The notes below the pieces were generated by a model. It had not been told where the DNA came from, made no database searches, and worked only from the letters and a program-made list of their open reading frames with translations. A stretch of DNA of 64,000 nucleotides from the NCBI RefSeq assembly GCF_003269065.1, contig NZ_QLTA01000015.1:1-64000 (forward strand). Reading direction: 5' to 3'. Of this stretch, positions 63,125-64,000 are shown in pieces; positions within the stretch are counted from its first letter, which is position 1, and every line of letters begins with the position of its first letter. The DNA is from Paracidovorax anthurii. GTDB taxonomy: Bacteria > Pseudomonadota > Gammaproteobacteria > Burkholderiales > Burkholderiaceae_C. The translations under genes were made by a program, and so were the position numbers.

Positions 63125-64000
<876 letters not shown>

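Overview
The window is GC-rich DNA (about 70% by eye) that looks like the chromosome of a Comamonadaceae beta-proteobacterium, most likely a plant-associated Acidovorax/Paracidovorax. Supporting signs are many Bug/TctC periplasmic binding proteins, DUF3567 and DUF3108 proteins, a pilT/pilU pair, and a perfect plant-inducible-promoter (PIP) box in front of a low-GC effector-like gene. This identification is inference from gene content, because no 16S gene is present.

Layout. 1-612: end of an IS4-type transposase that appears to have interrupted a secreted glycine-rich protein gene. 1111-9576: acyl-CoA-binding protein, chemotaxis receptor, two M20 hydrolases (one is ArgE), an ABC solute receptor and a cytoplasmic molybdopterin oxidoreductase. 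9577-10523: low-GC island with a candidate type III effector under a PIP box. 10524-19741: pirin and its LysR neighbour, a TraB/GumN-FAH pair facing an IclR regulator, DUF3108 and DUF3567 proteins, a membrane acyltransferase and a hemerythrin. 19914-28553: a seven-gene operon for a homoprotocatechuate-type meta pathway (hydratase, aldolase, FAD oxidase, semialdehyde dehydrogenase, extradiol dioxygenase, FAH isomerase/decarboxylase, Bug receptor), with a divergent LysR gene. 29126-30757: an unusual Pro-rich protein with a duplicated tryptophan-repeat module. 30818-33698: molybdate-like and Bug receptors plus LysR. 33760-38725: class II ribonucleotide reductase split by an intein and broken near its C-terminus, a NarK fragment and a full NarK-like transporter. 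38969-46561: amino-acid ABC transporter without an ATPase gene, ChaN lipoprotein, GGDEF/EAL protein, PurU and LysR. 46695-49715: GAF protein, receiver-like protein and a solitary UvrD-type helicase. 49715-56856: structured repeat DNA, GlcD-type oxidase, an orphan protein, two tandem HTH paralogues, DUF445 and a class V aminotransferase. 57175-64000: threonine aldolase, YggS, pilT, a cyclic-nucleotide-binding protein, pilU, a beta-hydroxyacid dehydrogenase, and the dolP/diaA-type pair running off the end.

Three dispersed repeat families were found. The first has a rigid 18+16+11 bp architecture in five copies, one of them inside a coding sequence. The second is built on AGAACGTGTTCACG and often starts on a stop codon; one instance is a 268-bp nested inverted-repeat element. 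The third is a GC-rich intergenic repeat of about 140-215 bp in two copies. The most notable points are the PIP-box effector candidate, the intein at the catalytic cysteine of a decaying NrdJ, the tryptophan-repeat protein and the repeat that is translated inside an enzyme.
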